Positions 44,201-49,696 of a DNA stretch of 64,000 nucleotides are shown here, piece by piece. Position numbers and translations under genes: made by a program. Origin of the DNA: Bizionia sp. (GTDB taxonomy: Bacteria > Bacteroidota > Bacteroidia > Flavobacteriales > Flavobacteriaceae); assembly GCA_020631395.1 (NCBI GenBank), contig JAHDHI010000008.1, positions 24,309 through 88,308 on the forward strand. The letters are read 5' to 3'. The stretch's first letter is position 1, and every line of letters starts with the position of its first letter. The notes beneath the pieces were generated by a model. The model saw only the letters and a list, made by a program, of their open reading frames with translations, did no database searches and was not told the origin of the DNA.

Positions 44201-46311
44201 CGGACAATGCCTATGTGATCTATACCTCTGGGACAACAGGAAAACCAAAAGGAGTTACGATAACACATAAAAATGCCTGTGCATTGGTACATTGGTGTAC
44301 AAAGGAATACGATGCAAATCAGTTCGACATAGTATATGCCGCAACGTCACATTGTTTTGATCTTTCAATATATGAGATGTTCTATACATTGTCCATAGGG
44401 AAGACAATAAGGGTATTGAACAACGCATTGGATATAGGAGAGCATATTGGAAAAGATGAAAAAATCCTCATAAATACAGTGCCATCAAGTATCAGAACCA
44501 TAATGGACGAAGGTATGGATTTCAGTAATGTAACCGTCATCAATTTGGCAGGAGAGCCGTTTCCTGTCGACATCGCGAAGAGACTGCAGAAAAGCAACGC
44601 TGAAGTACGTAACCTTTATGGGCCTTCCGAAGACACGACTTATAGTACCTGTTACAAACTGGACGATGACAAGGAATATGCATCTGTACCAATTGGCCGC
44701 CCCATACTGAATACGAAAGCCTATATTTTGGATAAGAACAATCAACTGGTACCAATGGGAGTTGTTGGACAACTTTATCTGTCTGGTGATGGCGTTGCCA
44801 AAGGGTACTTAAACAAACCTGAACTTACAGAAGAACGATTTGTCGTCAATCCATTCGAAGCAGGTATAATGATGTATGATACAGGAGATTTGGCAAAATG
44901 GTTGCCAGATGGTAACATTGAATATTTGGGAAGAAAAGACAATCAAGTAAAAATAAGAGGGTATAGAATAGAATTGGGTGAAATAGAAAATACACTTAAC
45001 GAGATTCAGAACATAAGAGAAACCGTAGTCATTGCCAAAGAGCATTTGGGAAGTAAACATTTGATTGCCTATTGTGTGGTTGAAGATGAAGACAAGTTAG
45101 ACATTCAAGAAATAAAGAATCAAATGGCCAATGGCTTGCCAGATTATATGATTCCTAATTTCATAATCCCATTGGATCGAATTCCATTGACGCCAAACAA
45201 GAAGATAGATAGAAAGCATTTACTATCCAAAGACTTGGAAATAGCCGGTAGTTCGGAATATGTTGCCGCAAGTACAGAAATAGAAGGGCAACTTGTCGAA
45301 ATATGGAAAGAAGTCCTAAGTCTGGAGCAAGTAGGGATTCATGATAATTTCTTTGAGTTGGGAGGACATTCATTGTTGACGATTCAACTCATTCAAAAGA
45401 TTAAGGAAAACATTGAAAATCATAATGTTCAATTGGTCGAATTGATAAACAATCCAACAATTTACCAGCAAGCATTGTTAATAGATGAGTCTGAAGGTAA
45501 AGTTGAAGCTAAACATTTAGTGGTTTTCAATGAGTCCAAAACACAAGGTTCGAATAAGGTCGGAACCTTCATAATTCCAGGAATGCCAGGAATAGTTGAT
45601 GGCTATTATGAATTGGCAGAAGCATTTGTCGAAGAAGGGAACACAGTTCACGGAATTCAAATGTTAGGATTGCAAGAAGGAGAGAAGCCATTGACTACGA
45701 TAGAAGAAATGGCATCTCATAACATCGAGATCATAAAAAAGCTATCGTCAAGAAAAATACGTTTGGTAGCTCACAGTTATGGCGGAGTAGTACTTTTTGA
45801 AATGATGAGACAACTGTCAGGAGAATCGATTGAAGTAGTTGAAGTGATCCTATTGGACAGTCATTTACCAGGCCATTCATTGAAAATCCTAGAGAAGACA
45901 CAAGGGTTTGTCTTGGCAGTGATGTCTATGATGAAGATAGAAGTAACCAAAAAGGAAATCTTAGAGTTTGCCGAAAAAGTAGTTAAGAAGCTAAAGAAAA
46001 CAAGAGCAGATTCAATTTATGATTTCTTGATGGACAAGGGAGCGAAAATGAATAGGGCGTTTTTCCTAAGGGTTTTCGAGATCTATAACAATTCGATAAA
46101 TGTGTCCTATCAATTGCAAGACAATTTTGATGTAGATGCAGTTTTGATAACGGCAAGACAAACAAAGGGAAGCAAACAACGAACACTGGATTGGACACCA
46201 TATTTCAATACGATCCAAGTGATTGAATCTTCAGGAACTCACTTCGAGTTGGTCAAGAAACCATTTGTGAGCAAGTGGAAAAGAGAATTAGCAAATTTAA
46301 AGTATAAATAA
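26269..46311 (+). CDS. Giant PKS-NRPS: ACP-ACP-KS0-DH*-KR-ACP-KS-ACP-(C-A-PCP)x4-TE
   Basis: 6680 residues (about 750 kDa). ACPs: Ser48 and Ser158 (near-identical tandem pair), Ser1605, Ser2171. KS1 (272-690) has Cys437 and His608 but Ala571 replaces the HGTG histidine (EAAANG), so condensation is unlikely. DH-like region (862-1130): H-x3-D-x4-P instead of HxxxGxxxxP, with DxxxQ present. KR (1312-1495) is intact with an IRD motif. KS2 (1699-2100) has Cys1845 in AYCTSS, His1982, His2023, and no AT-docking linker after it. C domains have HHxxxDG at 2360, 3427, 4488 and 5522. A domains span about 2677-3195, 3745-4255, 4811-5291 and 5843-6320, each with the A10 lysine. PCP serines are 3239, 4300, 5334 and 6368. 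Thioesterase (6424-6680) has HSYGG with Ser6503 and 'GTHFELV'. By-eye codes: A1 DAFWLGGTFK (valine-like); A2 DAE-S-IGKVS (unclear, basic-residue-like); A3 DLF-S-NALTY and A4 DLY-S-NALTY (alanine-like). No epimerisation or methylation domain. Confidence 0.92.
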   Translation: MSSNGMNIARTIKESIHVYLQGLAATALGKSADAIDVTAGFFDLGMDSKMTMQLVSALEDKVGHELYPTLLFEYQSIEDLGTYLLENDKQVFSSMEQDHSQEIEEENEVITSKEDANAMSVKPESIHGYLQELAAIALGKSADAIDVTAGFFDLGMDSKMTMQLVSTLEDKVGHELYPTLLFEYQNIEDLSTYLFENDKEAFAQAGKGKTMAKILGTTRKAYSKNSAEKEHENIETTTIFDEVSNEDDIWGDTPVSTNVAKDRSGIDNGISKENDAIAIVGISGRYPGANTILEFWDNLKTGKDCISAMPKDRWDKNARYPEELLTGKWGGFIDDVDKFDPLHFKIAPAEAEYMDPQVRLFLEESWKTFEDAGFCLSTSKDKNIGVFVGSMFNSYPSAAKNKSTTDKLSFNTGWTIANRVSYHLGLTGPSMHVNTACSSSLTAVIEACQSIKSGMCSSAIAGGVNLSLDALKWEHLQEFGLLGSKTTSRSFAEGDGYLPGEGVGAVLLKPLSKAEQDGDRIYGVIKGGNLNHNGAGNGFTVPNLKAQAALIKESLERSGIDAEDISYVEAAANGSAMGDPIEITALSHLFSNDKKKVAMGSVKSQIGHLESASGISQLTKVLLQLKHKTLVPGIKTQILNPNLGLNRTSLEINEDLKEWEATGARLAMVNNFGAGGANAHVVVEEYNQTQKKYIGKEPAIVLLSAKNKDRLKEQVDNLYDYLEDNVNTNLYDLAYTLQIGREPMEERFVTMVNTISELKEVLASFQRGETTSCLVGNVQNGKSDFILKGNAGKAYMEVAIRDKEIESLMQLWIKGVTLDWSLIYDNDNRPNKISLPNYPFAKESYWIPELDENTASTEKLHPLLHRNESDFSEQKYESVFTGKERFLRNHITEDKKILPEVVYIELAREAGKRSLHKNITQLKDVSWPNPISVNGKPKQIHISLFEDADEINYEIYSLSNMQENEEIIHGKGKLGTETLNQPSPVDVFSIKSQLPNHKDKETCLSLFKALGLSYGTGVLGIESLYSGEDQALVDITISRENSYSVQLGVLDSAIQACLSLAFNPGKVSLNMPFSIKGVNVYGDVNAVNWCHIRKLNENENKGVYAIDLLSKTGEVVLRLEDFTIQKITSSNNMENTGVSTTVGLHTYQSFWKPERPNVKLEADSTTATVLLAGGNATLAERLKDILELDVLAISENTEIEYYNEIQHIAKSKLKEKEKTHIIVLYANRNHVDYGFVSGLLKTVHMESPKVTGKTVGVEDLSIADLDVLVDVIRKEKEDFSIEVRYNGAEREVKKIMPTARRLENNAGIKEGGVYLITGGTGGLGLIFAEHISKTKGTKLILTGRSEKCKLNAEALQAVNAIYHSCDVNSEAAVQELIDKVVDAFGTIDGIIHGAGIIRDNFLVQKTKEEATEVLLPKINGVKNLDQATKNLDLDFIMYCASLSGVLGNVGQADYSSANAWMDNYAQYRNELKDQGKRKGHALSIDWPLWESGGMQIDETTKRYLNDKWGMQPLPTAEGIFAFETFLHNNVTQGVVAYGMANKIEPKLKVERKVILDVPENKVTIDKDVLKVKVVTDVTKRIASILKLDESRLDKDTNFSDYGVESAMVTIFSKTLNDYYEGLEILPIAFVNNPTINELVTFLMEEHTEIIIRKGQGTIISKEETKTGVVLEPTTSVTSNKRKKRFSQARAKQSDITSEAVAIVGMSGRFSTIDTEEELWSNTTSNVALQLDGMTETSTDLTFGHLDIKDNGLGWPILNISPKEASQMSIQEQLIFEELSKTMENYGIDRKDLSSNATGVFIAAQEIYGSKNEIKGGQHTLAYLIPNKISYYLNLKGPSEIVNAYCTSSYVAIHKAIQSIVNGECKQAIVGGVNLVSPEEMSRAVASDFGGLFSKKGDTRSFSEDAEGFVRSEGAGVIIIKPLEQSEKDKNRILGLIKGSSVYHGGKGFSIEAPNARGIKKAIEDSILKSKVSIDTIDYVEAHGIANRMADAIELGAIDAVYRKYSKNPNKKWHVGTSKPVVGHSELASGMASLIKVLKAFEHKTMPGIAGLDKVNSELDPNHSLVLTKESCHWQNGTHPRRAGLNSYAVGGVNAHLILEEYPNKEMDEGPIKHKENEEIEEDKEIVVIDNAIEAKQETIRDTIEGISNEIFQIAKEDFDETLSPIDYDFDSIKVIEFVNRINEHFKVDVKMGQILGVDDFKSMYDAFETIVGKTLSTKDDDEVVVKENLPMVYPLSEGQKGLWFLQNANPESTEYNVPLAFSVNRLVDTTIIYKAAELLLEKEPVLRVAFKVDNGNGELIQEIQPVSGYLQEDDEILTKEIGQEFETLQAIPFELSKTVTRLHIRQDKEAQRTYILFVVHHIVFDGSSVAPFITGFKGLLKQLESGAIPVKLEEERPYFEFIDQENRYLKSLASIEDFAFWSKKFGNSIEKVELPYDIIDKGSLNPLDKEGACSMEINGEALVQLKHAAKSMKVNLSVFMLSMFKVLLYKITNAEELIVKLPTAGRPNEKYDNSIGYYINMMLAKTVVSGDDAFSNLVNKVKAEFLSNIDYAKYPYPKLLTSLEATKGKGESLFPIVYIYQNIFDKILKQDSSDDITLLDSFRQDVVDEYVLEIIDLKESLKVEFKYKKALFKEETVNAHINYYQNIIEEVIANPDQKVDDMAILSKEEEQRILVDFNASESIYPKNKSIVELFGDQVKEDPKAIAVVFGEETITYETLEERSNQLATYLQQQGVGQETLVGICMDRSIEMMVAILGVLKAGGAYVPIDSEYPKDRISYMLEDSIVNGNAKNDVRIILVQEHLKMSILDKIDESITAITLLKQWDENKDITYAKGNLESKTTPNSLAYVIYTSGSTGNPKGVMVEHKSVVRLVKNPDYYRFDKDVTILATGAFSFDATIFEFFGPLLNGGKLILTSQDVLLNNQSLLDTIKKNKVDVMWFTSSWLNQIVDSNIEVFKTLKTVLVGGERLSPKHIGELRTVYPKLEIINGYGPTENTTFSTTNNIKEVNGDIAIGKPISDDKAYIVNKNNGLQPIGVPGELCLTGEGLSRGYLNRKDLTDEKFIENPFGKGKLYRTGDLARWNRNGQIEYLGRIDNQVKLRGFRIELGEIETMLNSQNSISNSTVIIKEHVGSKQLVAYCVLADGNESLDVLELKEELAKGLPDYMVPPFIVEIDALPLTSNGKVDRRALLNLNVELRGIREYVAPSTKTEKQLTAIWEEVLEVNHISVNDSFFELGGHSLLVTKLLSRIQKEFNVNLLLSSVFESSTLVQLAKTVDNNQGNQLPEIKVVNNREKQPLSFAQQRLWFLNELGEGNRYHIPYLLLIKGELDTDILEKSLAYLINRHEILRTTFRKDEKDEAYQYIAEESFFELTKENYGNLPLLERKKQTIDRYMAFFNEPFDLSTGPLLRGILIEQKDNEYIFGLCMHHIVSDGWSIEIIIRELNEIYASYENNAPVKLPQLPVQYLDYTMWQHTLFNNSDFAKGLSYWKTHLDGYVDLALPLDYNRPKGLSGKGKRISLELDASIKTELTKFSVRSGGTLFTTLLTSVYVLLHKYSNQEDICVGIPVANRPLGAIENVIGFFVNTLVNRIKLTKEDSILEIFAKAQKELIQSQENQNIPFEKIVEAIQPKREKNKAPIFQVMVNYAKIEEQLSLGETSISVERLEFDKVKFDLNFDFMDTMEGGVILSLDYSTDIFKPSTANRFLDGLQNILTTLLSQPNEQLKSFNILTEKERNLLLKGFNDKKIAYPKSSCIHDLFELQANRTPKAIALVFGENEISYEELEERSRQLAIYLQDKGIKSDTLVGICMSRSIEMVIAMLGVLRSGGAYIPIDSDYPEDRMSFMINDGIVKGNNKEAVRLILTQEHLEELLDPMVREADVKIESISSNWENNVKIITTEGVLSPVKSLNDLAYVIYTSGSTGKPKGVLIEHRSFLDLIQYQKEFFEVDAKDQFLQFSNFSFDASVEQIYLPLVSGSTLHIMPKTDLLDMEKFKRVLVDKGITHLHAVPSFLKEIPFVPNTKLKRIISGGDVFDYRVLETWGNQGIRIIDKYGPTESTVSAVQRDLELPLVEKHIGKPLANTYCYVLDEQGNIQPLGVPGELCIGGDGLARGYLNRPELTDEKFIDNPFGEGKIYKTGDLTRWLPEGNIEFLGRIDHQVKVNGFRIELEEIEAVINTNETIHNSVVIAKEHLGSTQLVAYCVLNEKEGVFSVSAIKEYLAQRLPEYMIPAFILVVDAIPLTPNRKVNRKELLSRPLIVSSQEQYVAPKTETEKQLAVIWQDLLDVEKVSIHDNFFELGGHSLLITKLLSRINKQFQVSLELSKVFDTPVLEYLSREIEDSDKQILPPIEIVKDRGQLPLSYAQQRLWFLAQLGQGDRYHVPYVLRINGLLDVEALESSLNHLIDRHEILRTTFQVDDNGIACQYIVDQLDLSVIKVDYSAMDKNLLEARVQEYSKSFIAKSFNLSKGPLLRAVIIRLAENECVFGLCMHHIISDGWSMNVMINELNAIYSSYVNNREIQLEALNVQYADYSLWQRSLFEKELFKDGLSHWEHHLKGYVDLELPTDYQRPKMATGEGKRIIHEFSETARKELNQFAIASGGTLFTSLLTSAYILLYKYSGQKDICVGVPAANRSHGDIEGLVGFFVNTLVNRIQFSEEDSILDVFGKVQAELVRSQQYQHIPFDKVVDVVKPERETSRTPIFQVMVNYGRQEEVLRLENTTTTPIESLEYDSSKFDLTFSFLDSQEGQLSLAIEYNTDIYSTQTVERLLQGIITTTEKITRQPQLPLEEFSLVTAEEKEQQLIGFNATDDAYDKEQLIHGLFEEQVKQTPEDIAVICGTKEISYQELDIQSNQFAHYLKENHSIEPGVLVGVKLERDEKLLITLLAILKLGAAYVPLDVDYPAERIEYIEKDSNCIMLVDDQTYSSYIKKEKDCAITPVLSKSSSTDIAYVIYTSGTTGKPKGVMITHQNACALIHWAKREYNPGSFEIVYGTTSHCFDLSVFEMFYTLSIGKKIRILKNALEIGDYATIDKNILINTVPSSIRTVLDEGTDLSNVAVINLAGEPFPVDVAKRLQESKAEVRNLYGPSEDTTYSTCYKLDKNKLYASIPIGSPILNTKAYVLDNKCQLLPVGVSGKLYLSGDGVAKGYLNKAELTKERFVPNPFKEGGYMYDTGDIVKWLPDGKLDYLGRADDQVKVRGYRIELGEIEITLNSHPNVKEGVVVAKEHLGSKQLVAYCVLEAEAVFDIQELKRHLSNSLPDYMVPGFIMPIGLIPLTPNRKIDRKQLMSMDLEVTSIHEYVAPRTQLEKQLVTIWEEILGLDRVGVRDSFFELGGNSLLITKLLSRINKQFQVSLELSKIFDTPVLEYLAKEIGTSSRQVLTSIEVVKDRGQLPLSYAQQRLWFLAQLGQGDRYHIPCVLRISGLLDVEALENSLNYLINRHETLRTTFHLDDKGMAYQHITDQLDISMDKVDYSKKEKALLETRIQEYSKSFIAKPFDLSEGPLLRAVIIRLSENEHVFGLCMHHIISDGWSINIMVNELNEIYSACINKQNVELEPLLVQYGDYTIWQRKLFEGKQFNEGLSHWEQHLEGYVDLELPTDFTRPKTATGQGRQIVLELDEEVRSKLKKFSIASGGTLFTSLLTSVYILLHKYSGQDDICIGLPVANRSQNEVEGLIGFFVNTLVNRLQFDGEDTLLKVFNNVQRELIRSQEHQDIPFNKIVEALQPERQTGKTPIFQVMVNYVQMDANFNLGKTTITPMELFESDTAKFDLSFSFFESSNSPVRLALGYNTDIYSTATAKKLLDGLMRIISILPQEPEIALKTFDILAGNERKQLLSTFNATDDAYDETSLIHVLFEEQAKKTPNAIAMVCGERTMSYEELDLQSNRLAHYISENYAIDEKTLIGARLERDEKLIITLLAILKTGAAYVPLDVNYPEERIAYIEKDSNCELVIDEVIYSRYLKQKDKYAITSLKSNCQATDNAYVIYTSGTTGKPKGVTITHKNACALVHWCTKEYDANQFDIVYAATSHCFDLSIYEMFYTLSIGKTIRVLNNALDIGEHIGKDEKILINTVPSSIRTIMDEGMDFSNVTVINLAGEPFPVDIAKRLQKSNAEVRNLYGPSEDTTYSTCYKLDDDKEYASVPIGRPILNTKAYILDKNNQLVPMGVVGQLYLSGDGVAKGYLNKPELTEERFVVNPFEAGIMMYDTGDLAKWLPDGNIEYLGRKDNQVKIRGYRIELGEIENTLNEIQNIRETVVIAKEHLGSKHLIAYCVVEDEDKLDIQEIKNQMANGLPDYMIPNFIIPLDRIPLTPNKKIDRKHLLSKDLEIAGSSEYVAASTEIEGQLVEIWKEVLSLEQVGIHDNFFELGGHSLLTIQLIQKIKENIENHNVQLVELINNPTIYQQALLIDESEGKVEAKHLVVFNESKTQGSNKVGTFIIPGMPGIVDGYYELAEAFVEEGNTVHGIQMLGLQEGEKPLTTIEEMASHNIEIIKKLSSRKIRLVAHSYGGVVLFEMMRQLSGESIEVVEVILLDSHLPGHSLKILEKTQGFVLAVMSMMKIEVTKKEILEFAEKVVKKLKKTRADSIYDFLMDKGAKMNRAFFLRVFEIYNNSINVSYQLQDNFDVDAVLITARQTKGSKQRTLDWTPYFNTIQVIESSGTHFELVKKPFVSKWKRELANLKYK
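26335..26874 (+). repeat. Tandem duplicated ACP coding units, 330-bp period
   Basis: The DNA from about 26335 to 26544 recurs from about 26665 to 26874 with only scattered, mostly synonymous changes, in frame (110 codons). Both copies keep the phosphopantetheine serine in LGMDSKMTM. This is a recent in-frame duplication, or one kept uniform by gene conversion. Confidence 0.9.
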
Positions 46312-48608
46312 TGAAAAAAGTCACGATGTTTCCAGGCCAAGGTTCGCAATACAAGGGGATGGGCAAAGAGTTGTTTCCCAAATACAAGATGGAAACAAAA
46401 TTGGCATCAGAGATATTGCAATACGATATCGAAGAACTCTGTGTTTCAGATCCTAATCGCCAATTGGTAAAGACGCAGTATACACAACCTGCATTGTATG
46501 TTGTCAACTATTTTAGAAACAAGGAACTTGACCTGACACCAGACTATGTCATAGGACACAGTTTGGGTGAGTTCAACGCGCTTGCGGCAGCAGGAGGTTT
46601 CGATTTTGAAACAGGTTTGAGATTGGTGCAAAAGCGAGGGAGGTTGATGGCTGATGCTTCTGGAGGAAGCATGGCAGCCGTCTTGGGGTTGAAAATAGAA
46701 GAATTGAAGGAGAGAATGAGTATGTCCAAGTATGCGGATTTGGATATAGCAAATTACAATACACCTTCCCAAACGGTCATTTCAGGGCCATTGAATGACA
46801 TCAAGGAAATTGTCAAGGACTTTTCCAATCAGAACATTAGAATAGTACCGCTTCAGGTAAGTGCTCCATTCCATTCCAGATATATGGAACCCGCAGCGAG
46901 GGAGTTTTCGGAGTTTTTGAAAGGCTTTTCGTTCAGCGATCTTAAAATCCCAGTGATATCTAACGTAACAGCAAGACCTTATGAAAATGGAAGGGTAGCA
47001 GAGTTGCTAAGTAGTCAAATAACAGGATCTGTACGATGGTTCGATTCCATTAGATACCTAATGGGAAAAAATGTAACCGACTATAAAGAAAATGGCAGAG
47101 GTGTCCTGACAAGAATGGTAACGGAAATTCGTAAAGAATGTACCCCTATCATAGAAGAGGAATTTCAACAGGAAAAAGCAAAAACACCTATTGTTGTCTC
47201 TGGCAATCAAGAAACATTGGAAATGGAGCCGAGTAAAAATAGAACAAGTTTGGCAACTAAGCTAGGAAGCGCTTCCTTCAGGAAAGACTATGGCATTGAT
47301 TACTGTTATGTGGCAGGGTCGATGTACAAGGGAACCGCATCGAAAGAGTTGGTAATTAGAATGGGCAAGGCAAAGATGTTGTCTTTTCTTGGTACGGGAG
47401 GTTTGAGTTTACAGAGAATTTCGGAAGATATAGATGCAATACAAAATGCATTGCAACGCAATGAACCTTATGGGATGAATTTATTGCATAACCTCAATGA
47501 CCCGAATTTTGAAATGAAAACGGTAGAACTCTACTTGGAAAAAGGAGTTGAAAGCGTAGAAGCTTCTGCTTATATGCAAATTACAGAGGCATTGGTATAT
47601 TTTCATACTTCAGGCTTCGAAAGAAGGGCAGATGGAACGGTAATGAACAAGCATAGAATTTTGGCTAAGGTTTCTAGACCGGAAGTAGCAGAATCATTTA
47701 TGAAGCCAGCTCCGGAAAAATTGGTGAATAGGCTCTTGGAGGCAGGAAGGATAACGAAGGAGCAAATGGATTTGGCGAAGGACCAACCTATGAGTTATGA
47801 CATCTGTGTAGAAGCAGATTCAGGAGGGCATACAGATTCAGGTGTAGCAATGGTATTGTTGCCATCAATTCAACGATTGAGGGAAGACATTCAAAAAAAA
47901 TATCAATATTCAAGAAGCATTCGAGTTGGTTTGGCTGGAGGAATTGGAACACCAGAATCTGCGGCAAGTGCTTTCGTAATGGGAGCAGACTTCGTGTTGA
48001 CAGGCTCTATAAACCAATGTACGGTAGAAGCCAAGACCAGTGATGCGGTCAAAGACTTGTTGGAAGGGATAAATGTACAAGATACAGGATATGCCCCTTC
48101 GGGAGACATGTTCGAGATAGGCTCCAAGGTACAAGTACTTAAAAAAGGGGTGTTGTTCCCAGCAAGGGCAAATAAATTATACGCTTTATACAGTCAGTAC
48201 AATTCGTTGGAAGACATTCCTGAGAAGACGATTTTACAATTGGAGAAGAATTACTTCAAAAAAACGATTCCAGAAATATGGGAAGACACGAAAAGGCATT
48301 TTATGGAGCAAGGCAAAGAAGAGGAGATTGCCAAGGCAGAGCAGCGTCCGCGACATAAGATGGGACTGATCTTCCGTTGGTACTTTGGATTCAGTACCCG
48401 TATGGCATTTAGTGGAAACCTTGACAACAAAGTGGATTTTCAAATACATACAGGCCCAGCGCTGGGAGCTTTCAATCAATGGGTGAAAGGATCGGAAATG
48501 GAACGTTGGAGAAATAGACATGTTGATGAAATTGGCGAAAAACTCATGGAAGCAACAGGAGAATTATTACACGATACATTAATAAAAATTAATCAAAATA
48601 AAAACTAG
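46311..48608 (+). CDS. Trans-acting acyltransferase-enoylreductase fusion (AT-ER)
   Basis: 765 residues. The AT (about 1-290) has GQGSQ near residue 9, the nucleophile Ser84 in GHSLGE, and His188 in 'SAPFHSRYM', a pattern of malonyl-CoA-specific discrete ATs. It would load malonyl units onto all AT-less modules of the three synthases. A linker leads to a PfaD-type FMN/NAD(P)H enoylreductase (about 325-765: 'FLGTGGLSL', 'EADSGGHTDSG', 'VGLAGGIGTPESAASAF MGADFV'-like motifs), which could reduce an enoyl intermediate in trans. AT-ER fusions are typical of trans-AT clusters. The ATG overlaps the giant gene's stop codon by one base (TAATG), so the two are translationally coupled. The last ~40 bp of this gene recur at about 49635-49678. 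Confidence 0.95.
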   Translation: MKKVTMFPGQGSQYKGMGKELFPKYKMETKLASEILQYDIEELCVSDPNRQLVKTQYTQPALYVVNYFRNKELDLTPDYVIGHSLGEFNALAAAGGFDFETGLRLVQKRGRLMADASGGSMAAVLGLKIEELKERMSMSKYADLDIANYNTPSQTVISGPLNDIKEIVKDFSNQNIRIVPLQVSAPFHSRYMEPAAREFSEFLKGFSFSDLKIPVISNVTARPYENGRVAELLSSQITGSVRWFDSIRYLMGKNVTDYKENGRGVLTRMVTEIRKECTPIIEEEFQQEKAKTPIVVSGNQETLEMEPSKNRTSLATKLGSASFRKDYGIDYCYVAGSMYKGTASKELVIRMGKAKMLSFLGTGGLSLQRISEDIDAIQNALQRNEPYGMNLLHNLNDPNFEMKTVELYLEKGVESVEASAYMQITEALVYFHTSGFERRADGTVMNKHRILAKVSRPEVAESFMKPAPEKLVNRLLEAGRITKEQMDLAKDQPMSYDICVEADSGGHTDSGVAMVLLPSIQRLREDIQKKYQYSRSIRVGLAGGIGTPESAASAFVMGADFVLTGSINQCTVEAKTSDAVKDLLEGINVQDTGYAPSGDMFEIGSKVQVLKKGVLFPARANKLYALYSQYNSLEDIPEKTILQLEKNYFKKTIPEIWEDTKRHFMEQGKEEEIAKAEQRPRHKMGLIFRWYFGFSTRMAFSGNLDNKVDFQIHTGPALGAFNQWVKGSEMERWRNRHVDEIGEKLMEATGELLHDTLIKINQNKN

Positions 48609-48616
48609 AACCTCTT

Positions 48617-49624
48617 ATGAAAACGTTGAAAATTGAAAAAGCCCTATTGTTGTTGCTTGCTTTTTTTGGACTGCAAGCTTGTAGCAGTGACGATGATTCT
48701 AATGTGGAAATTTTCCCAGAAGCCATTCCATCGGAAATATTGATAAATGAACCCGGATTATATCCCTCTAAATTTGATTTTGACTATAATAAAAATCAAT
48801 TTGTCGTTGGTTCCGTTGCGCTAAGCAATGTAGGGCATATCGATCCAACTACAGGAGAATACAACGTGTTTATAACAGATGACAACCTATCTTCCATACC
48901 AGAAGTCTTTACAGACGAGGAGAACAATAGATTGTTGGTGACATGCGGAGATTTGGGAGTTTCTGCAAATAGTTTCGATTTGTTTTCTTACGCTTACATG
49001 GGAGTTTACAATTTGGAAACCGGAGAAAAAATTACAGGTATCAATTTTAATGATTTGCATCCAGCCAATACCAATATGATGGCTAATGGCATTGCTATTG
49101 ACGACAATGGAGATATTTATGTCGTAGATACTTTTGCTCCAGTAATATACAAAGTTGATGGGACGACTTATGAAGCAACCATCTTGGTGAGTGATGATCG
49201 GTTTAATACACCAGTGCCTACACCAGGATTATTTGGTATCATATATGTAGATGGCAATTTAATCGTTTCGAAACACGATGATGGTGTCTTGTTTAAAATC
49301 CCTTTGTCAAACCCCAATGACGTTACGGTAATAGATGCTCCCATATACATAGGTGCTAAAGGGATGGAGCTTTTGGAAAATGATAATGTGGCCTTAGCCA
49401 TAGGAGGAGGGGGATCACCTTTTTCCGGTGTGATAACATTGACTTTTGAAGATGATTGGACCAAGGCAAGTGCTACATCGTATTTTCAGAGTTTACCTAG
49501 TGCAAAACATCCAATAGCCGCCACGTTGGCGAGTGATGGGGAACTCTATTTAATGAATTCATACTTCCCAGCTATTTTTACAGATGACCTAGTCGATCAA
49601 TTTAGCATTGTACGTGTGGATTGA
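48617..49624 (+). CDS. Surface-type lipoprotein 1, beta-propeller-like (SMP-30/NHL-like)
   Basis: 335 residues. The signal peptide ends in a lipobox (LQAC, Cys22) followed by SSDDD, a Bacteroidota lipoprotein export signal that favours surface display. The mature part has repeated segments of the type 'NGIAIDDNGDIYVVDTFAPVIYKVDG', 'VDGNLIVSKHDDGVLFKIPL' and 'GELYLMNSYFP' (shortened here), which suggest a six-bladed SMP-30/gluconolactonase or NHL-like beta-propeller. It is the first of three tandem paralogues and starts 8 nt after the AT-ER gene, so it belongs to the operon. Possible roles are a lactonase or hydrolase acting on the product, product binding, or self-protection; the sequence does not decide. 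Confidence 0.85.
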   Translation: MKTLKIEKALLLLLAFFGLQACSSDDDSNVEIFPEAIPSEILINEPGLYPSKFDFDYNKNQFVVGSVALSNVGHIDPTTGEYNVFITDDNLSSIPEVFTDEENNRLLVTCGDLGVSANSFDLFSYAYMGVYNLETGEKITGINFNDLHPANTNMMANGIAIDDNGDIYVVDTFAPVIYKVDGTTYEATILVSDDRFNTPVPTPGLFGIIYVDGNLIVSKHDDGVLFKIPLSNPNDVTVIDAPIYIGAKGMELLENDNVALAIGGGGSPFSGVITLTFEDDWTKASATSYFQSLPSAKHPIAATLASDGELYLMNSYFPAIFTDDLVDQFSIVRVD

Positions 49625-49634
49625 TATAAAATAG

Positions 49635-49678
49635 AGGCAACAGGAGAATTATTACACAATACATTAATAAAAATCAAA
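49635..49678 (+). repeat. Copy of the AT-ER 3' end between lipoprotein genes 1 and 2
   Basis: About 41 nt after lipoprotein gene 1 ('GGCAACAGGAGAATTATTAC' onward) match the last coding bases of the AT-ER gene (about 48549-48592) with two mismatches. This is the expected junction scar if a segment comprising the AT-ER tail plus a lipoprotein gene was duplicated in tandem. Confidence 0.85.
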
Positions 49679-49696
49679 TTTTAGAATAAATACCTT

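Noticed and set aside
9172..46311. Integrated AT domains, epimerisation or methyltransferase domains in the synthases
   Set aside because: Scanning between KS, KR, C and A regions showed none of their motifs; the only AT is in the AT-ER protein.
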